Position numbers and translations under genes: made by a program. From Rebecca billardiae RCC1528 (taxonomy: Eukaryota > Haptophyta), in NCBI GenBank assembly GCA_965240325.2, contig OZ251231.1, forward strand, positions 1,240,001-1,304,000: a stretch of DNA of 64,000 nucleotides. The letters run 5' to 3'. Below, piece by piece: positions 19,101-29,100 of the stretch (positions within the stretch are counted from its first letter, which is position 1; each line of letters opens with the position of its first letter). The notes under the pieces are model-generated. The model ran no database searches and was not told where the DNA came from. It was given only the letters and a program-made list of their open reading frames with translations.

Positions 19101-19885
19101 CATGGACGACCTGCTCGACGTGAATGCACGGCTGCCCGAGGGGCTGTCGGACGGCTGGTTGCGCCTCTACGTCCGCCTTTGGCGTGAGGCAGCAAGCTCA
19201 TCTCCGCCGACGGCCCCCCGCGCGCGGTGCACATCTCCCGCATGCCAGATGGGAGTGTCCGTCTGACGGTGTCTGTGAGGCAGCCTGACCCGCAAGGGCC
19301 TGATGCTTCTCCACAGGGAACCCCCGCTGGTGGCAGCCAGCGGTGAGGGAGGTGGTGGTGTGCCTCCTAATGCTCCCCCGCATCCCGCCCCGCGCCGAGC
19401 GAGCAAGTTGGCTCTGCCGGCGCGCCCGCTCGCCGCGCAGGGCTCGGGTACTGGAGCGCGGGCTGCAGACGGCGAGCAGCAGCACTCTCAGAAGCGGAAG
19501 AAGAAGCCTTGGCGCGGGAAGCGCATGCCTCGGCGTGACGCGCAGGCCAGACGGATTAGGTCCCCATCGAGCCGCCGCACCTCGTCGCGGCGCGCCAGAG
19601 AAACGCCAGGAGTGCAAGGTGGTGCGGCTGGCGGCCTCTCAGCCCGCAGCATCTGCGCGTGCCCCCGCTGCTGCCCCCCACGCCGACCGAGACTCGTCCA
19701 TGGACGATGACTCGGACGACGAGGACGCGCAGCAGTCGGGGGCAAAGCGTTCCCTGCACGCCGCAGCAGCGCCAGCTGCTGCTAGCAAGCCCGCTGAGCA
19801 GAGCGGCAAGCGCGCACGCGGCCGCGCAGGGCACACGGGGACGATTACATCACCGCTGGACCACCCGCCAGGGCCCAGCGGCTGA
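19101..19885 (+). pseudogene. Decayed coding sequence with at least two frameshifts
   Basis: Starting from an ATG at 19101, a protein-like frame (MDDLLDVNARLPEGLSDGWL) runs to about 19185. Sense then continues in the next frame (SADGPPRAVHISRMPDGSVR), and later in a third frame with a very basic stretch (QKRKKKPWRGKRMPRR) and a fourth that ends with an acidic DDDSDDED segment and a TGA near 19885. No splice sites explain the jumps well, so I read it as a broken gene, perhaps a gag-like protein of a retroelement given the basic region; a real multi-exon gene cannot be excluded. It directly follows the palindromic element. Confidence 0.35.
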
Positions 19886-20498
19886 GACGGCCGTCCGCCA
19901 TCCGGTCCTACACCCTCGCCCCTGATCAGGGCGCAGCAGGCCCATGCGAGCTGCGCAGCGCAGGTGGATCGCCGGGCGGAGCTCTTCCACCAACGCCGAC
20001 TTGGCGCGGGACGAGGAATCGCGGCTTCGGAAACGCGACCACAGTTGGACTACTGCGGGACTGCCCGATTCTGGCGGCGGAAGACGGCATTCATCATCGC
20101 GAAGGCGCGAAAATTAATGACAGCCGCCAGCCGGTACGCCGCTGTGAATCACCGCCGCCGGTCGGCGTCGACAGGTTCAGGTGAAGCTTGAAAGCTACGA
20201 AACTCGGCTCACATTGGGCTCACTAACTAACTAACTACGTCGCTAGTGAACTGAAAGCCGATTAGAGCTAGTACTATTGGCAGCAGTCACGTGATGGGTG
20301 GATGCGCAGACGACAATGGCAGGATGTGTGCGAGCGTGTGCAAGACGGGAGCACGTTGTCACAAAGGTGCATGCTGGCAACTGACTGAGTGCATGTGCAA
20401 ATTGTGCAGGTGACTGCGGGACACGAGCGGGCGGACGGGGCTGAGAGTGCGGCTGAGCTGAGTGCGGCGGGAGGCGCGGAGGCGAGCCTTGTCCGGGT
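19886..20498. other. Intergenic region
   Basis: No gene is supported. It includes the short tandem CTAACTAACTAACTA near 20221-20236 and, near its right end, the presumed 3' untranslated region of the minus-strand cyclin-like gene. Confidence 0.4.
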
Positions 20499-21444
20499 TC
20501 ATCCCACCGCCTGGGGCGACGTGCGCCGATTGGGAGCTGGCGGCACGAGCGCGCTAGCCTTTGCGCTGAGGTTGGAAAGCCACTTGCTCGTCCACGAGCC
20601 CGAGGTGTTCTCCAACAAGCCGCGTAGCAGCGGGGGCGAGCGCCGGGTCGGCGCGGGTGGAGAGAGGCTGTCCGCGCTGCCGAGGGTGTGCATCGCCTCG
20701 GGCTGTCTAGGGGATGCGGCGAAGTCCTGCGGGCGGGCAGGAGGGCGGCGGAGGGCGGAGAACAATAAGGGCACAGACGCGCTCGCGCGCGCTCGCGCGT
20801 GGGGCGCGCGCCGCCGCCGCCGCCGCCGCCCGGCGCGGCAGCCGCGCGCGAGCACACACCCTGAAGACCTGAAGGCACTCAAACTCGTCGAGCCATCGCC
20901 ACGCGACCCGGCTGGCGAGCTCGGCCACAGCGGCGTGCTCGTCGGCGCTGACGATTGTGCCCTCGTGGACAGACAGAATGGAGAGCACGCGGAACTCGAG
21001 CTGGCACATCTGCGCCGGCTCGACCGACAGGGCCGCCGCGATCATCGCGAGCAGATCTGTGAAAGGGGCGTCGTTCAGCAGCTTCTCCGCGATGACGCAC
21101 GCGACGAGGAGGTTGGGGCCCAGCTCCTCGGGCGAGATCGGCGGGAGCTGGATGACACGGTCGCACGCTGACACCAGCCGCGCGGTGAGCGCCATGCCCA
21201 ACAGCAGCGAGTCCGAGTGGATATCGCGCAACACGTCCATGATCCCGGCCGCATTCGCGGCCGGGCACACCGCGCGCAGCATGTACTGCAGGCCGAGCTC
21301 GAGCGGCGTGCGCTGGTGTGGAGCTGCCGCCGGTGCGCCTGCGGGCGCCGCCGCTGGCGCCGCCATGGGCGCCCCGTCGGGGGCGCGCACACCCCACTCG
21401 GCGGGTATGCTTGCAGGAGGGAGTTGTGGAGGAGGCAGCGTCAT
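20499..21444 (-). CDS. Cyclin-like protein (PHO80/U-type resemblance), two exons
   Basis: Exon 1 is 21444 down to 20860 and exon 2 is 20726 down to 20499; the 133-base intron starts GTGTGTGC and ends CCCGCAG, keeping phase 0. The product is 270 residues. After a Pro/Ala-rich N-terminus, residues about 50-190 look like an N-terminal cyclin fold of the PHO80/cyclin-U type: a SLLLGMALTARLVSACDRVI helix, LLVACVIAEKLLND and CQLEFRVLSIL follow the order of the family's helices (usual forms: T.L.A.....DR, R.LL.A..A.K..DD, LE..FL..L.). Such cyclins bind a cyclin-dependent kinase in nutrient or cell-cycle control; that is inferred from the family. The C-terminus, from exon 2, is Ser/Pro-rich. The identification rests on the helix pattern, not on a strict signature. 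Confidence 0.55.
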
Positions 21445-22106
21445 GGGGCTGCTGCACTGGTGCACTTCCAGTCACGCCCCCACCGGCGCACCTACTCCCC
21501 AAGCCTGAAAAGGGGACCCTCAACGCCGGCGGTTTGAGCTCTCGTTGATTGAGTTGGGTGCCTGAGCAGCACGTGACGCGTGAACTTTCAGTGGCGCCGA
21601 TCCCCGCGTGTACTCACACGTTCTCAACGCTGTCGGTCGCGTGGCTTCCGCGGGGCGCGATTCGGCGGCACACCATCAACGTGACGCAGCACGGGTTGGA
21701 ACACGTGCGCTAAGATTCCTTGAATACTTACAGCTCCAAAATCTCCCGCCACTGCATAGTAATCACCCTGCGTAATTGGGTAATCTCACAGCACCTCAGA
21801 TTTCACTGCAATCGATTAGGTACGGATATGGACACAAGGCTCCCAAACCTTAAACAAATACCATCCTCATCAACCACGTTTCGTCATACACTCTCGCCCT
21901 GAAACTTGACTACTGTAGGGGGGTACTCCATGTGTACTCAGATACTCCGGATTTACCTCGCTCACGAATAGGTGAGACCCAATTGACTTGAATGAAACAT
22001 GGGTAACCCAGAGCTGGAATTTCGAATAGAGTCGTTCGTCAAACATTAATAATATAAATACTCGCGGGTCTGATGACCAAAAAAATATTCTACGGATCAA
22101 CGATTC
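21445..22106. other. Intergenic region, AT-richer
   Basis: No gene is supported. Base composition drops to roughly even AT/GC from 21710 to 22095, unlike the genes on both sides. It lies upstream of the cyclin-like gene and downstream of the PDI gene. Confidence 0.5.
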
Positions 22107-23468
22107 TCACTCCGCCTTGGCCGACTTCGTGCGCGGGCCGGGGGCGCTCGCACGCGCGACGGTGGCGGCCGGGTCGACGGCGGCGCCGGTCGAGGTCGCG
22201 CATAGCGCGACGAGGAAGACCACGTTGAGCGCGCAGCACCCGAAGAAGTAGAGCGGGTACTCGAGCGCGAACCCCTTGAGCATGCGCACGACGCTGAGCA
22301 GCGTGCCGAGCACGCCGCCGGACTCGCCCGACTTGACCGACTCGAGCTCGCCCGCGACGATGGCGCGGAGGAAGGCGGCCTGCTCGTCGGCGCGCACAAG
22401 CGGCGCTGTGCCGTTCAGCGCGACCCAGTGCCGCTCGTCCTCCTGCTCCGCCGTCCGCGCCTCGAGCACGAGCAGCGTCGGCATGCCCTCCGGCGTGATT
22501 CCGTACTGCAACGCCCAGTAGTCCGGCCGGTCGCGGCCGTTGATCCACGCGAAGCGGAAGTGGGCGTCGAAGGCGTCGGCGTGCGCGGCCAGCTGCGCGC
22601 GCTGCGCCTCCGCGCCCTCCGCCTGGCCGTCGAGTACGCCCAGTGCCACGCGCCGGCCGCACCGCTTGAGATCGTACAGGTTGTGCGAGCCGGCGCCGAG
22701 CACGCGCGCCTCCGCGCGCTCCGAGACCCATGCGCGCACCGCGTCGACGGCGGCGGCGTCCGCGGGGGCCTCGGCGTCGGGCTCGGGCGTGAGCGGCGGC
22801 ATCGGCTCACCCCAGCGCGCGCCGTCGAGCACCGCGACCACTGGCCCGCCCTCGCCGCCGGCGGCGCCGGCGCCGAGCGCGCGCATCTCGCGCGCCGCGG
22901 CGCCGCCGTCAGCGCCTGCCAGCTCGAAGAAGCGCAGCTCGTCGTGAAGCTCGGCGGCCACTGCGGCGAAGGCCGCGGGGAGCGGGCTGGGCGCGCCGCT
23001 GGCCTCCGACCCGCGCGCGAGCACGAACGCGCGCCCCGTCGTCCCGAGCGTCGCGCGCACGTCGGCGATGCTGGCGGCGCGCGACACCGGCGCAGACGTC
23101 ACGCGCTCGGCGTACGCCTCGAAGCCTGCCTGCGTGCGCGGGCCCTTGTAGTCGCGCACGCGGCCGTCGTGGAAGTACTTGATGGTCGGGTAGCCCTTCA
23201 CGTCGAAGCGCTTGGCGAGCTGCCTCTGCTTCGTCGCGTCGACCGCGCCGAAGCGCACCTTGCCGTCGAGCGTGTCCGCGGCGGCGGCCCACGGCTCTTT
23301 GAGCTTCTTGCAGTGGCCGCACCACGGCGCGGTGAAGGCGACGAGCCAGTGCTCAGGCGCGCCCACGACCGCCTCGAAGGTGCCATCCACCAGGTCCGTC
23401 ACCTCGGCTGCGCCCAGCGCGCTCAGGAGGCACAACGCCAGCCATCTGCGCATCAGCGGCGCCGCCAT
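22107..23468 (-). CDS. Membrane-anchored PDI-type thioredoxin-domain protein (TMX3-like)
   Basis: An oxidoreductase of the secretory pathway, 453 residues. A signal peptide (MAAPLMRRWLALCLLSALGA) leads into a thioredoxin domain with APWCGHCKKL near residue 47, an RFGAVDATKQRQLAKRFDV strand-helix, the cis-Pro motif GYPTIKYF near 87 and a short RxYKG segment. The ~230 residues after it resemble the redox-inactive b/b' domains of TMX3-like proteins. A single transmembrane helix sits near 396-424 and is followed by a basic cytosolic tail ending KSAKAE, without a clear KDEL or KKxx signal. The family introduces or rearranges disulfides in the ER. The start at 23468 begins the signal peptide; the frame is open further upstream but that part overlaps the divergent TFIIS gene. 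Confidence 0.88.
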   Translation of the reverse strand: MAAPLMRRWLALCLLSALGAAEVTDLVDGTFEAVVGAPEHWLVAFTAPWCGHCKKLKEPWAAAADTLDGKVRFGAVDATKQRQLAKRFDVKGYPTIKYFHDGRVRDYKGPRTQAGFEAYAERVTSAPVSRAASIADVRATLGTTGRAFVLARGSEASGAPSPLPAAFAAVAAELHDELRFFELAGADGGAAAREMRALGAGAAGGEGGPVVAVLDGARWGEPMPPLTPEPDAEAPADAAAVDAVRAWVSERAEARVLGAGSHNLYDLKRCGRRVALGVLDGQAEGAEAQRAQLAAHADAFDAHFRFAWINGRDRPDYWALQYGITPEGMPTLLVLEARTAEQEDERHWVALNGTAPLVRADEQAAFLRAIVAGELESVKSGESGGVLGTLLSVVRMLKGFALEYPLYFFGCCALNVVFLVALCATSTGAAVDPAATVARASAPGPRTKSAKAE

Positions 23469-23631
23469 CGTCCCCTGCGAGGTCGTCGTCAAGACGACAA
23501 GGCCGTCGCTGTCGAGCAAAGCGCGGGCCGCGGGTACCCCACACGCTCGGCGGCACGGCAGGGCGCGGCCGCGCGCAAGCCGGCGTGTGGCCGGGTTGGG
23601 CGGCGTCCACTGGGGGCGGCGGCGTCCAGCC
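23469..23631. promoter_or_regulatory. Shared promoter region between PDI and TFIIS genes
   Basis: The 163 bases separate two divergent start codons, so both promoters must lie here or overlap the coding ends. It is GC-rich with no TATA box. Confidence 0.5.
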
Positions 23632-24888
23632 ATGGGCGACATCGCCGCGGAGCTGGTCGTCAAGATCAACCACATGCAGGAGAAGGCGGAGCTCGGGCCG
23701 CTCGCCGACTTGCTGCTCTCGCTGCGCGAGCACGACTTCGACGCGAAGCGGCTCGCGAGCTCCGGCCTGTCAAAGCTCGGTGCGTGGCGCGCGCGTGCCG
23801 CGTGCGCGCGGGAGGTGTGGTGCGCGGCGGCTGTATCGACGCGCGCGCCCCTCGCGCCCCACCGCGCGCCATGTGCCGCACCGCCGCGCGGCGGCCGGGC
23901 CGCTCCCGCGACGCGCGTGCGCGCCAGTCTACAAGCTTCGCAAGCACGAGGACGAGCGCGTGAAGAAGGCGGCTGCGGAGGCGGTGGATCGGTGGAAGGC
24001 CGCGTTCGTCCCCGGCGACGCCGCGCCGAAGTCGAATCCAGCCGCAGGCAAGGCCGCGGCATCGACGGCGCCGAGCGCATCGGCGGCCGCGTCCGCGGCC
24101 GCGTCGTCCGCCCCCAAGCTCGACAGGCCACCGCCCTCTGCGAGCACGCAGATCAGCGCGACCTCGGCGGACGCGGGCGTGCGCACAAGCGCGCAACAAA
24201 AGCTCGCCGAGGTCTTCAACAAGGTCGTCGCCGGGCCCGAGCAGTACAGGCTCTCCGCAGGTGCGCGCGGCGCTCCGGGGTCGGCTGCGCACGCGCCGCG
24301 CGCTCGTCGCGCGGCGCTCGTGCCGGCGCCCAGCGCCCTCCTCTCGCTCCTCCGCGCGGCGCGGCGCCACACGCTGGCAATCACGCGCCGCCGCGCGCCG
24401 CGCCGCCGCGCGCCGCGCCGCCGCGCGTAGACGAGCTCGAGGGCGTGGACCCGGCCGCGCTCGCCGCCGAGATCGAGTCGACGATGCACGACAGGCTGGG
24501 CGGCGCCACGACCGCTTACAAGAACAAGCTGCGCTCGCTGCTCTTCAATCTGAAGGACTCGAAGAACACCGAGCTCGTCACGCGCGTGCTGTGCGGCTCG
24601 ATCACGGCTGAGAAGCTCGTGGTGATGGACCCGAAGGAGATGGCCTCCTCCGAGACCAAGAAGTGGCGCGAGCAGATCTCAGAGTATAAGAAGATGGAGC
24701 TTATGGACCAGCAGTCGTACCAGCGGTACGCCTACAAGGACCGCGAGCTCCCCGACGGCCTCTTCGAGTGCCCAAAGTGCCGGAGCAAGAAGACGGAGTA
24801 CTCCGAGAAGCAGACGCGCTCGGCGGACGAGCCCACGACCAAGTTCTGCCACTGCTGCGGCTGCGACTACCGGTGGAAGTTCTGCTGA
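23632..24888 (+). CDS. DST1: Transcription elongation factor TFIIS, three exons
   Basis: Rescues backtracked RNA polymerase II by stimulating RNA cleavage in the nucleus. Exons 23632-23779, 23928-24260 and 24431-24888 (introns GTGCGTGG...CCAG and GTGCGCGC...GTAG, both phase 1) give 312 residues, the normal family length. The N-terminal LW domain ends with VYKLRKHEDERVKKAAAEAV, a linker is Ala/Ser-rich, the central polymerase-binding domain starts near residue 160 (AAEIESTMHD... LLFNLKDSKN) and the C-terminal zinc ribbon has CPKC...CHCCGC with the catalytic acidic pair in QTRSADEPTT. The ATG context CAGCCATGGGC is strong. The gene is divergent from the PDI gene. Confidence 0.95.
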   Translation: MGDIAAELVVKINHMQEKAELGPLADLLLSLREHDFDAKRLASSGLSKLGAWRARAACAREVWCAAAVSTRAPLAPHRAPCAAPPRGGRAAPATRVRASLQASQARGRAREEGGCGGGGSVEGRVRPRRRRAEVESSRRQGRGIDGAERIGGRVRGRVVRPQARQATALCEHADQRDLGGRGRAHKRATKARRGLQQGRRRARAVQALRRCARRSGVGCARAARSSRGARAGAQRPPLAPPRGAAPHAGNHAPPRAAPPRAAPPRVDELEGVDPAALAAEIESTMHDRLGGATTAYKNKLRSLLFNLKDSKNTELVTRVLCGSITAEKLVVMDPKEMASSETKKWREQISEYKKMELMDQQSYQRYAYKDRELPDGLFECPKCRSKKTEYSEKQTRSADEPTTKFCHCCGCDYRWKFC

Positions 24889-25353
24889 GAGAGCGCGCGC
24901 GTGGGGCCCGCCGCGAGAGCCGGTGCGGCGCCGGCCAGGCCGATCGCTCACGCGGCCGCGCAGCGCGCGCGCGCGCGCGCGCACGGCAATGCCGGCCGCT
25001 CAAGTCGCGCGCACGCCTGGCCGCGCCGGGCTGGCGTCGTTCGGCGCGAATGTCGTCGTGCCGGCGGCGCGCGTCTTGGCTCTTGCCGAGTCTAGCCAGT
25101 GGCTCACGGTCAGCTGCTCAGCGGTCAGCCTCTGAGCGGCTCAGGCTGCATGGTGCCAGTGGCAGCAGTGTCCCGGCACTCGCGCTCCGTAACGTCGGCG
25201 AGCTCGTCGGAGCTGATGAGCAGCTTGAGCTCACGCGTCGCAGCCAGCTAGTCTCTTTCCGTAGACTAGCTGACCGTACTGCAGTGCACGGCTCGACGAC
25301 ACAATGACGTTCTCATTGATGACGACTGGAGAATCAACGACGACGACAGCTGC
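24889..25353. other. Intergenic region with (GC)n run
   Basis: No gene is supported. An alternating CG run at about 24966-24983 could adopt Z-DNA. It holds the TFIIS 3' end. Confidence 0.4.
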
Positions 25354-26033
25354 CTCTACAGGTCGATGAGGGCAGAATGAGACAGAGGGCACTTTGAGAC
25401 AAAGGCGGCGGCCCAGTGGCGGCCCAGTGGCGCCCACTGGGCGTGGTGCATGGCGCCCGCCTCGCACGCGCTACAGCGCCCGGTGAGGTGGACGCAAGTC
25501 TGTCAAGACGCGTCGCATGTGTGCCCAAGGTGCATGCCTGGCACCTCCGCTCGTTTGCCGGCCGCTCCGCTGCCCATGCCTGGCCTGCACGCACCAAACG
25601 TAGCCGCCGAACGTGCCCCGCCACTGTGAGACGGCCGCGAACCGCGATGCACGGTGCCCTTCAGTGACGTGAGCAAGGTAGTCTACTACTGCAAGGGGAC
25701 GCCAACCTGACGGCTGGCCATGCAATGGGAGGCAGTAGGGACGTCAGACACGCGCCAAGAGCCCATGGGAAGCTTGCTCTCCCCAGTTGGTGAGCTCGTC
25801 GGGCGTGCGCACGCGGTTTGTCTCAAAGTGCCCTCCCCCCCCCCCAAAGTGAGACAAACTTGATGGTGCTCGTGCTCCTCAACGACATGGAGTTAGCCCA
25901 CGAGACTCGCAGCTTGAACTCTTCGTCTGATGCCCTCCACGACGACGTGCGCGAAGGGCGTGAGCGCCATCGTGGTGGAGCGCAAAACACGATCCGGGAT
26001 TTTGTCTCATTCTGCCCTCACCCACCTGTAGAG
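25354..26033. mobile_element. MITE-like element with inverted termini
   Basis: The terminus CTCTACAGGT...GAGGGCAGAATGAGACA at 25354-25387 recurs inverted at 26000-26033 with about 30 of 34 bases matching. A second inverted pair, GAGGGCACTTTGAGACAAA at about 25386-25403 and 25817-25835, lies inside and is followed by a C11 run near 25836. No coding frame is convincing. It may be one element with a nested copy. Confidence 0.55.
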
Positions 26034-26169
26034 CCGTCGCGAACTTTCGGGAATTCGGGAGATCGAAGGTTTTCTGGCTCGCCAGTCTTCTCAAGAGCGG
26101 CTTCGGCCTCCATCAGGGCGGCGGGCGCCGGCCTTCTACCTCGCTCCCGCCTCCCCCGGCGCGTCCAGC

Positions 26170-29100
26170 ATGGCGAACGTGGCGAGGGCGCCGGAGGCCA
26201 TGACGGGTACAGAGCCGCAGCGGCAGAACACGTTTGCGCGCCTCCTCGCGCGCGGCGGCTCGAGCTGGAAGGCCTCTTCCGGCCCCCGCACAGGCGGGGC
26301 GGCCGAGCTGGGCGCTGCGCAGGCCACGCCGCACGCAGCGTCGCCGCGCAGCCAGGCGGGCATCATCTCGCGCATCTTCTTCTGCTGGGCGTGGCCCTCG
26401 CTGCGGCTGGGCCACCAGCTCGGTAGCGCGCTCACCACCGACGACCTGCCCCCGCTCGACGACTCGAAGCGGCCCGAGCGGCTCGCGGCCGCTCTGCTCG
26501 AGTTCTGGATGGCCGAGATCGCAGCCGCGCGCGCCAAGGGCCGGCCCCCGTCGCTGCTGCGCGCGCTCTGGCACTTCTACGGGAGCGTGAAGACGATCAT
26601 CGCCGTGGTCTCCGTCACGATGACCGTGCTGCTCATCGCCATCCCGATGCTCTCGCAGCTCCTGATCCAGGTGATCGAGACGGACGGCGAGCTCACGACC
26701 GGCGTCGCGGCGATCGTCGGCATCATCGCGTGCGTGCTGAGCTCGAGCGCGATCCAGCAGCACGCGTGGTACGCGACGTCGACGAAGGCGGTGCACTCGT
26801 GGATCGCGCTCACCTCGCTCATCTACTCCAAGCCCGCGCACCTCACGCGCGGCTCGCTCTCGGCCTTCTCGGAGGGCGAGCTGATCAACCTGATGACGGT
26901 CGACTGCCAGGCGTTCCTCGAGGTGGGGCAGTTCCTCTTCTTCTTCGCGGCGATGCCGTGGCAGTGTCTGATCTCCGCCGCGCTGCTCTTCTGGCTGCTC
27001 GGCTGGCCCTTCGTCGTCGGCGTCGCCGTGCTCGCCGTGAACGTCGTCGCGGTCGAGCGGCTCGGCGACGCGATCAAGAGCGCGCAGCAGGCGAAGAACA
27101 AGCTGGCCGACCAGCGCTCCGTGCTGCTGAACGAGTCGATGCAGGGCGTGCGCACGGTGAAGCTGTACGCGTGGGAGCAGGTGGTCGAGCGCCGCGTCGC
27201 CGAGATGCGCGCGCTCGAGCTCGACCAGCTGCGGCGCATCGCGCTGCTGCGCGCGCTGCAACAGTTCCTCTCGTTTGGCGTGCCGACGATCACGGTACGC
27301 GCCGCGGCGGCGGCGGTGGCCGCGGCGGCGGCGGTGGCCGCGGCGGCGGCGGTTGCTGCGGCGGCGGCGGCGGGCGGGCGGCGAGTGGGGGTCGGTGGGG
27401 CGCGCGGCCGTGATGCGCGCGCGCTGGTGGCGCGCGCGGCACTCGCGCGGGCCGGCAGGGCACCGCCATGCAGCCGCCCACTCTGACTCTCGCACCGCGC
27501 GTTTGCCCTGGCCGCCATCCCGGCCGCATGCCCGCGCCCGCCGCCCGCCCGCCGCCGCCGCCGCAGACTGTGCCCGTGTTCATCCTGTACCAGAGTGTGC
27601 AGGGAGGCGAGCTGCAGGCGTCGATCATCTTCACCGCGGTCGCGGTGTTCGAGTACCTCAACATGTCGCTCGTCGTGCTGCCCAACCTGCTCAACGAGGT
27701 TCGGCGGATGCTCGTGTCCGTGCAGCGCATCGGGCGCTTCCTCGCCATCGACAACACGTATGAGCCTGCCGAGAAGCTGGAGGGCAGCACGGGCCGCGTG
27801 CGCATCGGCGGCGAGGGCGTCTTCTCGTGGGGCGCGAAGCAGATCTCGGCGAGCGCGCCCGCCGCGGCGTCGCCCGCCGCGCCGCCGTCCGCCGCGACGG
27901 CGGCGCCGAAGAAGCGGCAGGGACGACAGCCGGGCGGCGCCGGCGGCGCCGGCGGCGCCGGCGGCGCGGGCGGCGCCGAGACCTCGCCGCCCGTGCTGCA
28001 CTCGATCCGGTTCGAGGCGACGGACGGCGCGCTCGTGGTCGTGTGCGGCCGGGTGGGCTCGGGCAAGACCAGCCTCGCCTCCGCCGTGCTCGGCCTGCTG
28101 CAGCACTCGCCGGGCACCACGCTCGAGGTGATGGGCCGCACCGCGTACGTGCCGCAGCAGGCGTTTGTGATGAATGACACGGTGCGGAACAACATCCTGT
28201 TCGGCGCGCCGTACGACGAGGAGGCGTACAGCCGCGTGGTGACGGCGTGCGCGCTGGACGCGGACCTCGCCGCGCTGCCGTCGGGCGACGCGACCGAGAT
28301 CGGCGAGCGCGGCATCACCATCTCGGGCGGGCAGCGCCAGCGGATCGCGATCGCTCGCGCGGCGTACGCGGCGGCGGACGTGGTCGTTCTTGACGACCCT
28401 CTGTCGGCGATGGACCCGCACGTTGGGCAGAAGGTGTTCGACGCGTGCATCGGCGGGGTGCTGGGCGCGCGCACGCGCGTGTTCTGCACGAACCAGCTCC
28501 AGTTCGCGCCGCACGCCGACTCGATCTACTTCCTCGACGGCGGGCGCATCGTCGAGCACGGCTCGTTTGAATCGCTGCGCGGCCGCGCGGGCGGCCACTT
28601 TGCCGCACTCTACTCGCACGTCTCATCGAGCGGCGGCGCGGGCGCCAAGCCGCCGCAGCTGCCGGCGAGCGAGAGCGCGGCGAGCGCGGCGAGCGCGGCG
28701 AGCGCGGACACCGAGGCGCGCGCGGACGCCGACGCCGCTACCGCCGCACCCGCGCCGGGCGACAAGCCCGAGCCGCCGCCGCCGCCGCCGGGCGACGGCA
28801 AGCTCGTGCAGGCCGAGAAGCGCTCGCAGGGGCGCGCGGGACTCAAGGTGTTCGTGCCGCTGGCCAAGGCGGCGCGATCGTTCTGGCTCGGGCTGGGCGT
28901 GGCCTCGCTCGTCGCGCTGATGCCCATGTCGCAGTACACGGTGAACGTGCTGCTCTCGCAGTGGACGGACGCGGCGAGCGCGGGCGACGCCGACTCGGCG
29001 CCGCACGCCAGCCGGTACGTCGGAGCGACGATTCTGTTTGCGGTGATCGTCGGCCTGCGCGGCGCGTCGTGCTCGATCTTCTTCCTGCGCGCGTCGCGCC

